A stretch of DNA of 12,106 nt from an uncultured Erysipelotrichaceae bacterium. GTDB taxonomy: Bacteria > Bacillota_I > Bacilli_A > Acholeplasmatales > Anaeroplasmataceae. Shown piece after piece: positions 1 to 6,874 of the stretch. Each line of letters starts with the position of its first letter. Positions within the stretch are counted from its first letter, which is position 1. A model generated the notes under the pieces. That model did not search any database. It saw only the letters and a list, made by a program, of their open reading frames with translations, and had not been told where the DNA came from. A program made the translations under genes and the position numbers. The stretch is from positions 1 to 12,106 of the forward strand of contig CADBQV010000009.1 in assembly GCA_902796895.1 (NCBI GenBank). Direction: 5' to 3'.

Positions 1-443
1 CCAATAAATTCAAATAAAGTATCAACCTTATCATTCTTTGGAACAAAATAGAAAATACAATCTTCATCTTGAATTTCTTTATAAGGCTTAGCAGTACTTT
101 TCATATGTTCTACATCTTTAGCTATTGTATCAATAACTTCTTTTTGATTAGCATAATATTTTTCAAATACTTTATAATCCTTACATACATTTTCTAAATG
201 ATAATAATTTGTATCACCTAAAACTAAAAAGCCTTCATTTTTAAGAAAATTACTAAAATCTTCAACGAATTCTTTATCTATAGTAGCTTCAAGTACTACA
301 TTATTTCTAGCACTTAATGGTTGAACTACTAAGTATTCATTTGTATGAATATAAAAAGATGAAAAAGATCTTCTTAAACCTTTTTTATTGTAAATTTTAG
401 CATTTCTTTCTAATAATTGAATACTAATTTCTTGTGTTGCCAT
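1..443 (-). CDS. Hypothetical protein, 3' part missing (runs off left edge)
   Basis: An open frame of 147 codons begins at ATG 443-441 and is still open at base 1, so the C-terminus is outside the window. The start is set by a GAGGAG ribosome binding site (451-456) seven bases upstream and by a strong promoter. The visible protein starts MATQEISIQLLERNAKIY, is mostly hydrophilic, and has no signal peptide or membrane segment. It is rich in charged, Tyr and Phe residues, with a likely helical stretch (roughly residues 85-115). I recognise no domain. It is divergent from bioY and its -35 box lies in a palindrome shared with the bioY promoter, so co-regulation with biotin uptake is possible but unproven. 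That it is a real gene is well supported; the function is unknown. Confidence 0.8.
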   Translation of the reverse strand, partial: MATQEISIQLLERNAKIYNKKGLRRSFSSFYIHTNEYLVVQPLSARNNVVLEATIDKEFVEDFSNFLKNEGFLVLGDTNYYHLENVCKDYKVFEKYYANQKEVIDTIAKDVEHMKSTAKPYKEIQDEDCIFYFVPKNDKVDTLFEFI

Positions 444-476
444 AATAAAACTCCTCGTATATAAACTTCAAGTTTT

Positions 477-505
477 ATTATATCAATTTATTCATTTATA
501 GTCAA
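477..505 (-). promoter_or_regulatory. Promoter of the left-edge hypothetical gene
   Basis: Read on the minus strand, TTGACT (505-500), a 17-base spacer and TATAAT (482-477) make a near-consensus vegetative promoter, with TG one base before the -10 (extended -10). The expected transcript start leaves a leader of about 25 bases before ATG 443, which contains the GAGGAG site. The -35 box is inside the left arm of the palindrome at 496-534. Confidence 0.75.
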
Positions 506-534
506 TAAAACCATACATATTTTATTGTTTATAA
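496..534. promoter_or_regulatory. Candidate operator: palindrome spanning two divergent -35 boxes
   Basis: The arms TTATAGTCAATAAAA (496-510) and TTTTATTGTTTATAA (520-534) are inverted repeats matching at 13 of 15 positions around a 9-base centre. The left arm contains the -35 of the minus-strand gene and the right arm contains the -35 of bioY, so a bound dimer could block both. Part of the match follows simply from two inverted -35 boxes, but identity extends five bases on either side of each hexamer. It does not fit the usual BirA operator (TTGTTAACC and its inverse) well, so the regulator is not assigned. Confidence 0.45.
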
Positions 535-553
535 GTTTATGTTGTGCTATAAT
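525..553 (+). promoter_or_regulatory. Promoter of bioY
   Basis: TTGTTT (525-530), a 17-base spacer and TATAAT (548-553), preceded by TGC for a full extended -10. The -10 ends only 15 bases before the bioY ATG, so the predicted transcript would begin around 559-561, inside or just after the GAGGTG ribosome binding site. Either the mRNA is almost leaderless or a weaker upstream promoter is the main one. Confidence 0.65.
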
Positions 554-568
554 TTATGAGGTGATAAA

Positions 569-1126
569 ATGACAAAATTCAAGGTTAAAGATTTAGTAAT
601 AATGGCCTTAATGCTAACATTTTTAATTGTTGCATCTAAGATATCATTTAATATTGGTGTAATACCTATTACATTACAAACATTTGCAGTATTTTTAATA
701 TCATTAATGCTTGGTTCAATTAAAGCATCAATTGTTATTTTAATATATATTCTAATTGGTCTACTTGGACTTCCCGTATTTTCATCTGGTGGAGGATTTG
801 AATATATATATTCTCCTTCATTTGGTTTTATAATAGGCTTTTTCTTCTCAGCATTAGTTACAGGACTTGCTAAGAATATGAATAAAGTTGGAATTATATC
901 TTGTACAGTTTTAGGACTTTTAATTATCAATATATGTGGTGTTACATACATGTATATAATATTTAATTATCATTTACATACAGCAAAAGATATTTTATGG
1001 ATATTATCTGTTGGTGTCTTACCATTTATATTAAAAGATTTAATAGTTGTTATAATAGTTCAAATAATATATATGAGATTAAAAAATATTATTAATCCAA
1101 CATATGAATTAAATACTATAAAATAA
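569..1126 (+). CDS. bioY: BioY family biotin transporter (ECF S component)
   Basis: A membrane protein of 185 residues that binds biotin and, with the shared EcfA/A'/T energising module (not in this window), takes it into the cell. Family marks are IPITLQTF (32-39), GLPVFSSGGG (67-76), SPSFGFIIGF (82-91) and a C-terminal KDLIVV (156-161) before the last helix. About six hydrophobic helices are visible and the length is normal for BioY. ATG 569 has GAGGTG (558-563) at a suitable distance. It is a single-gene unit: its own promoter lies just upstream and a hairpin terminator starts one base after the stop. No biotin synthesis genes are adjacent, which is compatible with a biotin auxotroph that depends on uptake. 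The family assignment is firm; biotin as substrate follows from the family. Confidence 0.93.
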   Translation: MTKFKVKDLVIMALMLTFLIVASKISFNIGVIPITLQTFAVFLISLMLGSIKASIVILIYILIGLLGLPVFSSGGGFEYIYSPSFGFIIGFFFSALVTGLAKNMNKVGIISCTVLGLLIINICGVTYMYIIFNYHLHTAKDILWILSVGVLPFILKDLIVVIIVQIIYMRLKNIINPTYELNTIK

Positions 1127-1127
1127 G

Positions 1128-1152
1128 CCATACAAAATTGTATGGTTTTTTT
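1128..1152 (+). terminator. Rho-independent terminator of bioY
   Basis: CCATACAAAATTGTATGG (1128-1145) folds into a 7 bp stem with a 4-base loop, followed by seven T (1146-1152). It starts one base after the bioY stop codon. Confidence 0.85.
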
Positions 1153-1156
1153 GTAT

Positions 1157-1187
1157 AAAAAAATATTGGCACAAAGCCAATATTTTT
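1157..1187 (-). terminator. Terminator of the small membrane protein gene
   Basis: AAAAATATTGGC (1159-1170) pairs with GCCAATATTTTT (1176-1187), a 12 bp stem with the 5-base loop ACAAA. On the minus strand it ends in a run of T (the A run at 1157-1163), and its base overlaps the TAA stop of the gene at 1186-1557. By symmetry it may also act as a second stop for bioY transcription. Confidence 0.8.
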
Positions 1188-1557
1188 ATCCTTTTATTGC
1201 ACCTACTAAATTTCTAATAAAATCAATACCATAAATTGTAGCATATATAGCTGCAACAGCCATAACTGCAATATTGATTATAAATAGAACAAGATTTTCT
1301 TCTTTTTTCTTTAATGATACACTTAAGAAATATTTTAATGCTAATAAACCAACAACAATCTCACCTACAAATGAGATAGCGTTAATTACAACCCATGGCA
1401 TATTACCACTAACGCCAAACCACTCTAAAACCTTATGTGTAAATACAATTGCAAATACTATAATTGCATATACTAACACAGTAATTAAAGTTTTTGGATC
1501 AGTTTGGTTTGATTTTTCTTCTTTTACTTCTACTTCATTTTTATTATTATTTTCCAT
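1186..1557 (-). CDS. Small membrane protein of unknown function, three predicted helices
   Basis: A protein of 123 residues. I place the start at ATG 1557 (MENNNKNE...), with AGGAGGAGAG just upstream (core 1568-1573); the in-frame upstream start at 1587 would put the ribosome binding site inside the coding region and overlap the promoter. A highly charged, Asn/Glu/Lys-rich N-terminal tail (residues 1-22) is followed by hydrophobic segments at about 24-43, 53-78 and 89-110, with a basic KKKEE loop before the third. There is no signal peptide, Cys cluster or recognisable domain. Its size and three helices could fit a holin-like or membrane-accessory protein, but nothing in the sequence shows that. 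It is a single-gene unit with its own promoter and terminator, divergent from the feo operon. Confidence 0.82.
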   Translation of the reverse strand: MENNNKNEVEVKEEKSNQTDPKTLITVLVYAIIVFAIVFTHKVLEWFGVSGNMPWVVINAISFVGEIVVGLLALKYFLSVSLKKKEENLVLFIINIAVMAVAAIYATIYGIDFIRNLVGAIKG

Positions 1558-1585
1558 AATAATCTCTCCTCCTAAAACGTTTAAC

Positions 1586-1614
1586 ATTATAACATTATAT
1601 AGTTTATTTGTAAA
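1586..1614 (-). promoter_or_regulatory. Promoter of the small membrane protein gene
   Basis: On the minus strand TTTACA (1614-1609), a 17-base spacer and TATAAT (1591-1586), with TGT directly before the -10 (extended -10). It lies about 30 bases upstream of ATG 1557 with the AGGAGG site between. Confidence 0.7.
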
Positions 1615-1651
1615 CTTAAAGATTATTCATTGAAAAAAATGTTTGTCTATG

Positions 1652-1680
1652 CTAACATATATAAGAATTAGTTATATATA
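1652..1680 (+). promoter_or_regulatory. Weak candidate promoter of the feo operon
   Basis: CTAACA (1652-1657), 17 bases, then TATATA (1675-1680) is the best-spaced pair I find before feoA; each hexamer matches consensus at about four of six positions. TATAAC (1677-1682) is an alternative -10. Either way the -10 falls inside the first palindrome of the operator candidate, as expected for a repressible promoter. The exact start of transcription is uncertain. Confidence 0.35.
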
Positions 1681-1702
1681 ACTTATATAGTTATAAATAA
1701 CT
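1670..1702. promoter_or_regulatory. Candidate metal-repressor operator, two tandem palindromes
   Basis: AGTTATATATAACT (1670-1683) is a perfect 14 bp palindrome and AGTTATAAATAACT (1689-1702) has perfect 6 bp arms around AA. Their centres are 19 bases apart, giving four half-sites alternating AGTTAT and ATAACT. The second palindrome abuts the GGAAGGAG ribosome binding site (1703-1710) of feoA. Position before a ferrous iron operon points to an iron- or manganese-sensing repressor; the half-sites look more like DtxR/MntR-type boxes than a classic Fur box, but this is inference. Confidence 0.5.
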
Positions 1703-1717
1703 GGAAGGAGTAAAATT

Positions 1718-1930
1718 ATGCCAATATTACTTGCACCACTAGATAGTGAAGTTACAATTGTAAAAATAGTTTGTGATGAAAAAACTAAAAAGCATTTATT
1801 AGATTTAGGTATAAATATTAATACTAAAGTTAAAATAATGTCTATAAGTGGTGGAGCTGTAGTTGTAAAAATCAACGAATCAAAAATAGCACTAGATAGA
1901 AATCTAGCTACTAAAATATTTGTTGCATAA
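1718..1930 (+). CDS. feoA: FeoA family protein (first copy)
   Basis: A 70-residue cytoplasmic SH3-like protein that assists FeoB in ferrous iron uptake. The typical FeoA pattern is present: an N-terminal PL segment, a central KKHLLDLGI stretch (24-32; family pattern RL-LGI), then GGAVVVKI (45-52) and a C-terminal IALDRNLATKIFV strand pair. The length is usual for FeoA. ATG 1718 has a strong GGAAGGAG site (1703-1710). It is the first gene of the feo operon, nine bases before a second feoA. The two copies are quite different in sequence, so this is not a recent tandem duplication. Confidence 0.88.
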   Translation: MPILLAPLDSEVTIVKIVCDEKTKKHLLDLGININTKVKIMSISGGAVVVKINESKIALDRNLATKIFVA

Positions 1931-1939
1931 TAATAGATT

Positions 1940-2179
1940 ATGGAAATAACATTAGATAAATTAAAAGTAGGAAAATCTGGAGTAATAAAAAAAATAACAG
2001 GTGAAGGTAGACTTAAAAGAAGATTATTCGATATGGGTGTTACTCCTTCTGCTGATGTTTTATTAAGAAAAAAAGCTCCTCTTGGAGATCCAATTGAAAT
2101 TACTATAAGAGGATATGAATTAACATTAAGAAAAACTGAAGCAGAAACCATTATTATTGAGGTTTCAGATAATGATTAG
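1940..2179 (+). CDS. feoA: FeoA family protein (second copy)
   Basis: A 79-residue FeoA/SH3-like protein. MEITLDKLKVGKSGVIKKI matches the usual FeoA opening (L..L..G..G.I..I), followed by RLKRRLFDMGVTPSADV (24-40) and DPIEITIRGYELTLRKTEA (50-68), which is closer to the family standard than the first copy. ATG 1940 lies nine bases after the first feoA stop, and no Shine-Dalgarno sequence is visible in the short gap, so translation probably depends on ribosomes finishing the first gene. Its end overlaps the feoB start by eight bases (ATGATTAG). Two FeoA proteins before FeoB are common in Clostridia and related groups. Confidence 0.9.
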   Translation: MEITLDKLKVGKSGVIKKITGEGRLKRRLFDMGVTPSADVLLRKKAPLGDPIEITIRGYELTLRKTEAETIIIEVSDND

Positions 2180-4487
2180 AATTGCATTAGTAGGAAATCC
2201 TAATAGTGGTAAAACAACATTATTTAATAATTTAACTGGTTCTACTGCTCACGTAGGAAACTGGCCTGGTGTAACAGTCGATAAAAAAGAAGGCTTATAC
2301 AAAAAGCTTGATGAGCCGATTGAAATTATTGACTTACCAGGTATTTATTCTCTATCTCCATATACTCCTGAAGAAATTATAGCAAGAAATTATATATTAG
2401 AAGAAAAGCCAGATTGTATTATTAATATAGTTGACGCTACAAATCTTGAAAGAAATTTATATTTGACAACTCAAATAGCTGAAATAGATGTACCAATAGT
2501 TATCGCATTAAATATGATTGATGCTGTTGAAAAAAATGGTGATAAAATTAATGAAGAATTATTATCACAAAAGGTAGGTCTTCCTACAGTTAAAATATCA
2601 GCATTAAGAAATGTTGGACTTGGCGATTTAATGATTGAAGCATATAAAATGGCTAAAACAAAAAGAGAGGCTTCTACTGTCTTATCTGATTCTCCTTTAG
2701 CACATTTAATTCATGATGTTAAAATAGCATTAAAGGGTCAAAATGTTGAAAACCCACTTTTCCATGCTGTTAAATTAATCGAGGGTGATGACTTAGAAGT
2801 TAAAATGCACCCTGATACAATCGATATGATTAATGAATTTAAAGCATCATTTGAAGATGAAATATTTGAATCAGATTTTGAAGCTTTAGTTGCAGATGCA
2901 AGATATAGATACATTTGTGATAATTTCGTAAAAGCATATAAGCATAAAAACACAGATAAATTTAGAGTAACAAGATCAGATAAGGTTGATAAGGTATTAA
3001 CTCATAAAATATGGGGTATACCAATATTCTTATTAATATTATTCTTAATATTCCATATAACATTTTCAGAAGATTTCTTATATTTAGGTAGTATTTTCCA
3101 TCTTCCTTCACTCGAAGAATTAGGATTATTAAATGAAGATGGTGAATGTATAAATTATGGCGTAAGGTGGCTTGCATGTATATATGATGGAGCCATATAC
3201 TCCCCAGGTGTTATTATAAATAATATCTGGAATGATATGTTAGTTGGTGAATTATTTGGCTGGATAAAAACATTAGTTGTAAATAGTCAAATGGATACCT
3301 GGGCTAAAGGATTATTAAATAATGGTATGATTGATGGCCTTACTGCTGTATTATCATTCTTACCACCGATACTTACATTATATTTATTATTCTCTATATT
3401 AGAGGATTCAGGATATATGGCACGTATTGCTTTCATATTAGATAGATTATTTAGAAAATTCGGTCTATCAGGAAGAGCATTCATGCCTATGATTATGGGA
3501 TTTGGTTGTTCAGTACCAGCTATGGTAAATACTAGAACACTTGCTGATGAAAATGAAAAATTAGCAACAGTAAGAGTTATACCATTTTTCTCATGTGGAG
3601 CTAAATTACCAATATTAACTGCATGCTCTGGTGCTATTGTTTTAGCATTTGGTATTGGTAATGCAGATTTAATTACTTATTCAATGTATTTAATTGGTAT
3701 AGTTACAGCAATTGTATGTGTACTTTTAATGCGTAATACTACAATGCGTGGTGAGGTTCCTCCATTCATTATGGAATTACCTACTTACCACTTACCACAA
3801 TTTAAGAATTTAATGATTCATTTATGGGATAAAGCAAAGCATTCAATTCAAAAATTATTCACTGTAATACTTGCGTCTACAATTATTGTATGGGTATTAT
3901 CTCATTTCACATTTAATTGGCAATTTTTGGAAGATGAGCATATAAATCAAAGTATATTAGCTGGCTTATCTCAATTAATTCAACCTTTATTTACACCACT
4001 AGGCTTTGGTTCACAGCTTGGAAGCTTAGGATGGGTATTTGCAGTATCTGCATTAATCGGTTTAATTGCTAAAGAAAATGTTATTGCTACGTTTGCGACA
4101 CTTGCTGCATGCTTAAGTGCATCTAAAGCATTAGATATCTCAACACTTGATGTTGCATCTAAAGACGGTGTTGATGCAGTAAGAGCTATGATTATGGCAA
4201 CAAATATCAATGCTGCAGGATTACTTGCATTTATTGCATTTAATATGACAACTGTTCCATGCTTTGCTGCAGTTGCTACAGCAAGAGATGAAATAAATAA
4301 TAAAAAGAAATTTAAATTAACAATCTTATTCTGGATTTCAACATCATTTGTTGTTGCATCAATGATTTATACAATTGGCACATGGTGGTGGACATTATTC
4401 ATTTGGATTATTGCAATTGCTCTTGTTTGTGCATTTATAATTTATAGAAATAAATTATTGGATAAAAGGAATACAATTAAAGCATGA
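2172..4487 (+). CDS. feoB: Ferrous iron transport protein B (GTPase-permease)
   Basis: Main ferrous iron importer of the cytoplasmic membrane, 771 residues. The N-terminal G domain has G1 GNPNSGKT (8-15), switch GVTV (33-36), G3 DLPG (54-57), G4 NMID (114-117) and G5 SAL (143-145). A helical regulatory domain runs to about residue 270, and the membrane part starts near 280. Gate motifs GFGCSVPAMVNTR (443-455) and PFFSCGAKLP (471-480) are intact, and a second gate-like segment with NMTTVPCFAAVAT is near the C-terminus. I choose ATG 2172 because it has GAGG (2159-2162) nine bases upstream and begins MIRIALVGNP; a TTG start at 2157 would swallow that site. The loop after the first helix (about 299-350) is long and carries two Cys. 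Translation is coupled to feoA upstream and, by an ATGA overlap, to the next gene. Confidence 0.97.
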   Translation: MIRIALVGNPNSGKTTLFNNLTGSTAHVGNWPGVTVDKKEGLYKKLDEPIEIIDLPGIYSLSPYTPEEIIARNYILEEKPDCIINIVDATNLERNLYLTTQIAEIDVPIVIALNMIDAVEKNGDKINEELLSQKVGLPTVKISALRNVGLGDLMIEAYKMAKTKREASTVLSDSPLAHLIHDVKIALKGQNVENPLFHAVKLIEGDDLEVKMHPDTIDMINEFKASFEDEIFESDFEALVADARYRYICDNFVKAYKHKNTDKFRVTRSDKVDKVLTHKIWGIPIFLLILFLIFHITFSEDFLYLGSIFHLPSLEELGLLNEDGECINYGVRWLACIYDGAIYSPGVIINNIWNDMLVGELFGWIKTLVVNSQMDTWAKGLLNNGMIDGLTAVLSFLPPILTLYLLFSILEDSGYMARIAFILDRLFRKFGLSGRAFMPMIMGFGCSVPAMVNTRTLADENEKLATVRVIPFFSCGAKLPILTACSGAIVLAFGIGNADLITYSMYLIGIVTAIVCVLLMRNTTMRGEVPPFIMELPTYHLPQFKNLMIHLWDKAKHSIQKLFTVILASTIIVWVLSHFTFNWQFLEDEHINQSILAGLSQLIQPLFTPLGFGSQLGSLGWVFAVSALIGLIAKENVIATFATLAACLSASKALDISTLDVASKDGVDAVRAMIMATNINAAGLLAFIAFNMTTVPCFAAVATARDEINNKKKFKLTILFWISTSFVVASMIYTIGTWWWTLFIWIIAIALVCAFIIYRNKLLDKRNTIKA

Positions 4488-4672
4488 TAATAATTGAGAT
4501 TATTGTTGCTTCAGTTGCAGTATTTATTGTAATTTTAACTATAATATTAATGATTAAAAGACATAAGGATGGCAAATGCATAATCGATTGTGGTAGTGAT
4601 TGCTCTAATTGTAATAAAATAAAAAAATTAAATGAAGATATAAAAAATATTAATGAAGAAAATAAAAAATGA
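4484..4672 (+). CDS. FeoB-associated Cys-rich membrane protein
   Basis: A 62-residue protein with one N-terminal membrane helix (about residues 2-24), a basic RHK stop-transfer patch, four cysteines at 32, 36, 40 and 43 (CIIDCGSDCSNC) and a charged Lys/Glu/Asn tail. This layout matches the small FeoB-associated Cys-rich proteins found after feoB in many Firmicutes; a role in holding or passing iron at the FeoB pore has been suggested for them, but the function is not settled. The ATG overlaps the feoB TGA as ATGA, so translation is coupled. The following terminator begins in its stop codon, making it the last gene of the feo operon. Confidence 0.85.
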   Translation: MIIIEIIVASVAVFIVILTIILMIKRHKDGKCIIDCGSDCSNCNKIKKLNEDIKNINEENKK

Positions 4673-4703
4673 TTTTGGAAAAAAATCCAAAATCATTTTT
4701 TTT
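4664..4703. terminator. Bidirectional terminator between convergent operons
   Basis: ATGATTTTGGA (4669-4679) pairs with TCCAAAATCAT (4686-4696) around an all-A loop, flanked by A (4664-4668) and eight T (4696-4703), so the stem can extend to about 16 bp and ends in a T run on either strand. It overlaps the TGA stop of the Cys-rich protein gene and the TAA stop of the EAL gene on the other strand. Confidence 0.88.
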
Positions 4704-6852
4704 ATAATATCTTTTTAGAAACAATTAATTCTTTATTTTCAATTTTTTCTTCAAATTCTTCTAATTTAAATGGCTTACCAAATAAATATCCTTGTAATCT
4801 TCCACAGCCTATTTCATTTAAGAAATCAGCTTCTTCTTTAGTCTCAACACCCTCAGTTAAAGTCTTCATACCAAGTCTATTTGCAAGCATTATAATACAA
4901 TCTAGAATATCCTTAGTTCTTTCATTCTTTTCAAAATTAGATAAGAATTTCATATCTATTTTAATTACATCAAACATAAAATCCTTTAAAACATTTAATG
5001 AAGAATAGCCTGAACCAAAATCATCTAGCCATATTGCATATCCATCCTTTTTTAGTGTAGTAATAATATTATTTAATATATCAATACTATATGCTAAGGC
5101 ACTTTCTGTTATTTCAACATGGATATAATCTTTATTAATATTATATTTTTCAGTCGCATTTTTAAGTACTTGAATAACATCCATTAATTCAAAATCAAGT
5201 CTTGAAAAATTAATTGAAACAGGAACTACTGTTTTATTTTCATCAAGTGCTTGACGCATATTTTTACATACCATATTAATAATATGCTCATCAAGCTTGT
5301 GAATTAATCTTACATCCTCTAATAAAGGAATAAAATCTGCAGGTGATAAAAATCCATATGTAGGGTCAATCCATCTAGCTAATGCCTCAGCTCCACATAA
5401 TTCTTTTGTATCAGACCATACAACTGGTTGATAGAATGGCTTTATCCATTCTTTTTCTATTGCTTCTTCTAGATGATTCATTATATATTGACGCTTTTTA
5501 AATCTATCATCCATCTTATCATCATATTCAATATATGTGATTTCAGGATTTCTTTTAATTAAACCACAAGCATATCTTGCTTTATCTATTGTTCTATTTA
5601 AAGATTCATCATTATTTGGCTTACAACCACCAACTTTTAATTGTACAAATAATCCATTAGATAATTTTTTAACTTCTTCTTTTAAGATATCTATTTTATC
5701 CATAAATCCATCTATACTAGTAAGTACAACAATATGGTCATCTGATATTCTTGATACGTGATCTAATTTAAATATTTCAGTTGTCTTTTTAGCTAAATTA
5801 CAAATAAATTCATCACCTATTTGAAATCCCTTTTGATCATTAATAGTTCTAAAATTAAAAATATTAATGAAAAGACAAATCTTATTATTGTAATAATCAT
5901 TATTTAATTCTTTATGTAAATTAATATTTGAATAGAAATGCTTTATATTATGAATACCTGATAGATCATCAAAAACAGCATCATGGATTAATCTTTCATC
6001 CTTCAAAGCTTCTGTTACACGCTGTTGATAAACACTTATTGTAACCATAGTAAGTGAAATTAAAAATGTAATATAATTAATCTCATCACCATCTAAAAAT
6101 ATTCTATTTCCTTCTTCAAGTGTAGAATAATTTTTAAGCATATTTGAAAATATTACAAATATAGTAGTTAAAATAATAATTGAAATATAAGGCTTCCAAA
6201 TAAGTAAGCATGCTACAAACAAAATCATTGTTAAAAAGCATATGATCATTTTTGGTCTTGATTTAGATATAAAATCTGAATAACCAAATTTAATACCAAA
6301 GACTAAGCATACTGCAGCAAATACTACAATTATAGAAATTGCTAAATATGTATTATTCTTATTTTTTAATCTTTTATAAATGGAATGACTTATAATTAAA
6401 GAACCCATTAAAGGTAATAATGAATACAAAAATACAGTAGTAAACTTATCAATTGTTGTTTTTCCTAAATCCTGTGGAATTAAGAAAAATATCCATAAAA
6501 TAGAAATTGATGCAGTAATAATATTAGTTATAAATTCAGCTTTTTTATATAATTTATTATTATAATAAAATAATGCGAATAAAAACATTGAAGCGCCAAC
6601 AACTATAAATAATAAATAATAAGAAATATAAGAAAATACATATTGGAATGCATTTTGCGTAAGCATAGCATTATCCCAATCTGGTATTATATATTCTGTT
6701 GTCTGTCTTATAATTAGCCATATTTCAAGCACAACAATAATAAATGCCATATATATGCTACTTCTTATATTAGCATCATTTAAATAGTTTTTAACATATG
6801 GACTATTCTTTCTAAATCCTAATAAGTCTCTAAAAAAATTAATTACGACCAT
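4702..6852 (-). CDS. Membrane-anchored GGDEF (degenerate)-EAL protein, probable c-di-GMP phosphodiesterase
   Basis: A 716-residue protein. About eight hydrophobic helices between residues 33 and 275 form an unassigned membrane sensor region, followed by GGDEF and EAL domains. The GGDEF active site is lost: SDDHI (370-374) stands where GGDEF should be, so cyclase activity is unlikely; it may bind GTP or act as a regulatory domain. The EAL domain keeps EALARW (489-494), the NFSRLDF Asn (548), EITES (580-584), DDFGSG (610-615), KIDMKFL (631-637), TEGVET (666-671) and QGYLFGKPF (687-695), so hydrolysis of cyclic-di-GMP to pGpG is expected. ATG 6852 has AGGAGG (6858-6863) five bases upstream. It follows the ABC exporter gene after 22 bases with no terminator and is therefore probably its operon partner. 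Ligand and target process are unknown. Confidence 0.92.
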   Translation of the reverse strand: MVVINFFRDLLGFRKNSPYVKNYLNDANIRSSIYMAFIIVVLEIWLIIRQTTEYIIPDWDNAMLTQNAFQYVFSYISYYLLFIVVGASMFLFALFYYNNKLYKKAEFITNIITASISILWIFFLIPQDLGKTTIDKFTTVFLYSLLPLMGSLIISHSIYKRLKNKNNTYLAISIIVVFAAVCLVFGIKFGYSDFISKSRPKMIICFLTMILFVACLLIWKPYISIIILTTIFVIFSNMLKNYSTLEEGNRIFLDGDEINYITFLISLTMVTISVYQQRVTEALKDERLIHDAVFDDLSGIHNIKHFYSNINLHKELNNDYYNNKICLFINIFNFRTINDQKGFQIGDEFICNLAKKTTEIFKLDHVSRISDDHIVVLTSIDGFMDKIDILKEEVKKLSNGLFVQLKVGGCKPNNDESLNRTIDKARYACGLIKRNPEITYIEYDDKMDDRFKKRQYIMNHLEEAIEKEWIKPFYQPVVWSDTKELCGAEALARWIDPTYGFLSPADFIPLLEDVRLIHKLDEHIINMVCKNMRQALDENKTVVPVSINFSRLDFELMDVIQVLKNATEKYNINKDYIHVEITESALAYSIDILNNIITTLKKDGYAIWLDDFGSGYSSLNVLKDFMFDVIKIDMKFLSNFEKNERTKDILDCIIMLANRLGMKTLTEGVETKEEADFLNEIGCGRLQGYLFGKPFKLEEFEEKIENKELIVSKKIL

Positions 6853-6874
6853 ATAAGCCTCCTACATAATTAAT

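Noticed and set aside
1558..1587. Longer start (1587) for the small membrane protein
   Set aside because: The frame from 1587 contains the AGGAGG site and overlaps the -10 box; ATG 1557 is correctly spaced.
1274..1633. Plus-strand open frame opposite the small membrane protein
   Set aside because: No ribosome binding site or recognisable protein; it runs through the promoter and start of the minus-strand gene and mirrors its codons.
1672..2151. Minus-strand open frame opposite both feoA genes
   Set aside because: A shadow of clear FeoA coding sequence, with no supporting start signals.
2157..2171. TTG start for feoB giving five extra residues
   Set aside because: It would place the GAGG site (2159-2162) inside the gene; ATG 2172 has that site at a normal distance and gives the standard FeoB N-terminus MIRIALVGNP.
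4383..4487. Alternative genetic code with UGA as Trp, suggested by the Mollicute-like base composition
   Set aside because: Trp is written TGG throughout feoB, and TGA ends feoB and the following gene exactly where the products should end.
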